A stretch of 64,000 nt of DNA from positions 1 through 64,000 of the forward strand of contig JADLDI010000057.1 of assembly GCA_020846745.1 (NCBI GenBank). The letters are read 5' to 3'. The notes under the pieces were generated by a model. The model was not told where the DNA came from and made no database searches. It saw only the letters and a list, made by a program, of their open reading frames with translations. The DNA is from Bryobacterales bacterium. GTDB taxonomy: Bacteria > Acidobacteriota > Terriglobia > Bryobacterales > Bryobacteraceae. Both the position numbers and the translations under genes were made by a program. Below, one piece after another: positions 61,818 through 64,000 of the stretch (position 1 is the first letter of the stretch; each line of letters starts with the position of its first letter).

Positions 61818-62666
61818 GTGAGAATCCCGATGACCGCCGCCCCCGCCAGCACCCCTACCGGCTCCGTTCTGCGCTTTGAGAACGTTACGGTTCGTTTCGG
61901 GGACAACGCCGTTCTCAAGAACCTGAACCTCACTCTTGAAGAAGCCGACACGGTGGTGATCCTGGGCAGCGCCGGCTCCGGCAAAACCGTGCTGCTCAAA
62001 ACCGCGCTCGGCTTGATCCGCCCCGACGAAGGTTCCGTCTACCTGTTCGGCACCCGCACCGACGGCATGCGCGAGGAGGATATGGTGGAGCTTCGTTCGC
62101 GCCTCGGTATCCTTTTCCAGGAAGGCGGCCTCTTCGACTCGCTCACAATCGAAGAAAACGTCGCCTATCCGCTGCTCAACCAGAAATCGCTCGCCTGCCC
62201 GCCCGAAGATGTGCTGCCGCGCGTCACGGAAGCGCTGCGCTTCGTCGAACTCGCCCATACGCTCGAAAAAGTTCCCAGTGAACTCTCCGGAGGCATGCGC
62301 CGCCGCGTCGGCATCGCCCGCGCCATCGTCACGCAACCCGCCCTTCTCCTATATGATTCGCCCACCGCCGGCCTCGATCCGATCACCGCCAACACCATCA
62401 TGGCCTTGATCGCCAAGGAGCGCGATTTGCGCCGCACCACCACCGCCATCGCCACCCACCGCTACCAGGACGGGCAACTCCTGGCCAATTATCGCTACAA
62501 TGGCGACACCGCCGGCCTGCAGGCGGTCGACCCGGCTCGCGACGATCTGCGCACGCGCTTTATCGTGCTGAAAGACGGTGAGTTGGTGTTTGAGGGAACG
62601 CAGGCGGAATTGGAAGCGAACACGGATAGCTACATTTCCAAGTTCGCCAAGCGTTTGTCAGAATAG
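61818..62666 (+). CDS. mlaF: MlaF-like ABC ATP-binding protein
   Basis: 282 aa from GTG 61818 or 278 from ATG 61830. Walker A ILGSAGSGKTVLLKTALG (about 53-70), signature PSELSGGMRRRVGIARAI, Walker B LLLYDSPTAGLDPIT. An extended C-terminal part (about 230-282) precedes the next gene. It powers phospholipid transport with MlaE and the MCE protein in this operon. Confidence 0.93.
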   Translation: MRIPMTAAPASTPTGSVLRFENVTVRFGDNAVLKNLNLTLEEADTVVILGSAGSGKTVLLKTALGLIRPDEGSVYLFGTRTDGMREEDMVELRSRLGILFQEGGLFDSLTIEENVAYPLLNQKSLACPPEDVLPRVTEALRFVELAHTLEKVPSELSGGMRRRVGIARAIVTQPALLLYDSPTAGLDPITANTIMALIAKERDLRRTTTAIATHRYQDGQLLANYRYNGDTAGLQAVDPARDDLRTRFIVLKDGELVFEGTQAELEANTDSYISKFAKRLSE

Positions 62667-62672
62667 GGGAAG

Positions 62673-63746
62673 ATGCCGTCCGCGAATAAGGTTGCCTGGG
62701 CTCAGCTTCGTGTCGGCATCGTCGCCGCGGTCGCCATGATCCTGCTGGCCGCGCTGGTGTTGCTCATCACCGGCCGGACCAGTTTCTTCGCCCCCAAAGC
62801 CAACCTCTATACCTTTTTGAAAGACTCGGCGGCGCTCGCCAGCGGCGCGAACGTCCGCATCAACGGCATCCTCGCCGGCCGCGTCGCTTCCGTGGAACTC
62901 ACCGGCTCGACGCAACCGGATCGCGTCGTCAAGGTAACGCTCGAAGTGGAACGGCGGCTGTTGCCGCAAATACCGTCCAACTCCATCGCCGCCATGGCGG
63001 CTGAGAATCTGCTTGGATCGAAGTACATCAACATCCAAAAGGGCGATAGCCCCGTGCCGGTACAACCAGGGGCTGAACTGAAGGCGAAAGACACGTCGGA
63101 GTTCGACGAGGTGCTGCGCTCTTCCTACAACCTGTTGGGCGGCCTGCGCGCCACGCTCGAACGCATCGACCGTATCGTCGCCGTCGTCGAAAGCGGCGAA
63201 GGGTCTATCGGCAAGCTCATCTTCGACACCCAGCTTTACAACAACCTCAATCGCACCGCCGGCGAAGCCAATCGCCTCATGGCCCAGATCAACAGCGGCC
63301 AAGGCACCATCGGCAAGTTGATGTACGACGATGCCATCGTTACCGATGTCCGCAACTCCATCGCCCGGTTCAACGTCCTGCTCGACGATCTGCAAGCGGG
63401 CAAAGGCACCGCCGGGAAGCTCTTGAAAGACGAGAAACTGTACGCCGAACTGCGCAGCACAATGGCCGAATACCGCAAAATTGCCGCGGACCTCAATTCC
63501 GGCAAAGGCACCGCCGGCAAGCTCTTGAAAGACGAAGACCTGCACAAGCAGATCCTCGCCACCATGAACCGGGTCGACACGCTGTTCGACAAGATCAACT
63601 CCGGCCAGGGAACCCTCGGTCAACTGGTCGTCAACCCCCAGATGTACGAGTCGCTCAACGGGGCCTCGCGCGAAATCCACGAGTTCCTCAAAGCGTTCCG
63701 GTCGAATCCGAAGAAATATCTCTCTATCAAGCTGAACCTGTTCTAG
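62673..63746 (+). CDS. mlaD: MCE (MlaD-like) lipid-binding protein
   Basis: 357 aa, start ATG 62673 after AGGGGAAG. One membrane segment (about 15-35) and a single MCE domain (about 40-135, NVRINGILAGRVASVELTG) are followed by a long helical tail with tandem GKGTAGKLLKDE-type repeats (about 200-320: GEGSIGKLIFD, GQGTIGKLMYDD, GKGTAGKLLKDEKL, GKGTAGKLLKDEDL, GQGTLGQLVV). The tail resembles the tunnel-forming region of longer MCE proteins. It captures lipids in the periplasm. Confidence 0.93.
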   Translation: MPSANKVAWAQLRVGIVAAVAMILLAALVLLITGRTSFFAPKANLYTFLKDSAALASGANVRINGILAGRVASVELTGSTQPDRVVKVTLEVERRLLPQIPSNSIAAMAAENLLGSKYINIQKGDSPVPVQPGAELKAKDTSEFDEVLRSSYNLLGGLRATLERIDRIVAVVESGEGSIGKLIFDTQLYNNLNRTAGEANRLMAQINSGQGTIGKLMYDDAIVTDVRNSIARFNVLLDDLQAGKGTAGKLLKDEKLYAELRSTMAEYRKIAADLNSGKGTAGKLLKDEDLHKQILATMNRVDTLFDKINSGQGTLGQLVVNPQMYESLNGASREIHEFLKAFRSNPKKYLSIKLNLF

Positions 63747-63773
63747 GCGCGCCCGATCCCCTTTGCATCACCC

Positions 63774-64000
63774 ATGATTCTGGAGATTTTTCTCTGTTGT
63801 TCACCCGCCGACAGGCCGGTAGCCGACATTATTGCGGCACGCCTGTCGCATGGCGCGGAAGCCATCGTCACCGTGGACGACGGCGCTGCCGAAAGCGTCG
63901 CCTCGAAATGGGAAGGCGGGCTCTCTTCTGCCGCCATCCTGCTGCTGCTCTCGCCCGATTCCGTTCCACCCCGTGTCAGCCGCGACCATTGGGGCGACTT
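63774..64000 (+). CDS. TIR-like domain protein (3' end cut by window)
   Basis: Partial, 75 codons. MILEIFLCCSPADRPVADII and ESVASKWEGGLSSAAILLLL then LSPDSVPPRVSRDHWGD fit a TIR-like alpha/beta start: an N-terminal beta-strand, CCSPADR loop and the SAAILLLLSP strand. TIR-like proteins occur in NAD hydrolases, signalling and bacterial defence. The rest of the gene lies outside the window, so partner domains are unknown. No strong ribosome-binding site was seen. Confidence 0.5.
   Translation, partial: MILEIFLCCSPADRPVADIIAARLSHGAEAIVTVDDGAAESVASKWEGGLSSAAILLLLSPDSVPPRVSRDHWGD

Overview
The window reads as chromosome of a GC-rich acidobacterium of the Bryobacterales/Solibacteres type. This is inferred from content: two adjacent secreted proteins with the acidobacterial von Willebrand A architecture, three secreted proteins carrying the C-terminal module common in Solibacter, a very large Oar-like TonB-dependent receptor with a carboxypeptidase-regulatory-like N-terminus, LPS genes (kdsA, kdsB) that imply a Gram-negative envelope, and a Pel-type exopolysaccharide locus. 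No rRNA, tRNA, CRISPR array or transposase was seen.

Layout. 1-6.7 kb: one end of a repeated element (partial gene plus a two-hairpin leader), two G-rich secreted-protein genes (beta-propeller repeat protein; 998-aa TIM-barrel-like/lectin-like protein), and a second copy of the leader. 6.75-13.3 kb: an ECF sigma operon, a lipoprotein alpha/beta hydrolase with an ABC exporter, a second ECF sigma with a cupin anti-sigma, and an NTF2-like protein. 13.3-18.8 kb: amidohydrolase, a polyphosphate-linked pair (CHAD, Ppx/GppA) and a Tat-exported Gfo/Idh oxidoreductase. 18.9-32.5 kb: a pel-like operon (pelA-like, pelB, pelD, pelE, pelF, pelG) followed by an Agd3-type deacetylase, with a divergent STAS protein. 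33-38.7 kb: stress protein, copper monooxygenase-like cytochrome, YceI, a lone nuoB and malQ. 38.6-42.1 kb: a rearranged patch with two toxin-antitoxin modules, a chimeric duplicated gene and a K+ channel. 42.1-51.5 kb: nnr-tsaE, an enolase-superfamily protein, the vWA pair with a small WR-rich protein, the kdsB-pyrG-kdsA operon and a decayed higBA module. 51.5-56 kb: two tandem paralogous secreted proteins and the third, complete copy of the repeated element. 56-64 kb: pilin, Oar-like receptor, P1 peptidase, an mlaEFD lipid-transport operon and the start of a TIR-like gene.

The two most notable items are: (1) a three-copy dispersed element whose shared part is a promoter-like pair followed by two hairpins ending in a T-run, i.e. 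a candidate small RNA or attenuator leader of about 70 nt, linked in two copies to the same gene family; (2) a Pel locus without recognisable pelC or PelA hydrolase, in which the PelA-like protein appears to lack its deacetylase metal site and a separate Agd3-like deacetylase sits at the end of the cluster.

All functional calls come from reading motifs and context; no database search was possible. Start codons were reassigned where ribosome-binding sites, signal peptides or stop/start overlaps favoured an internal start.
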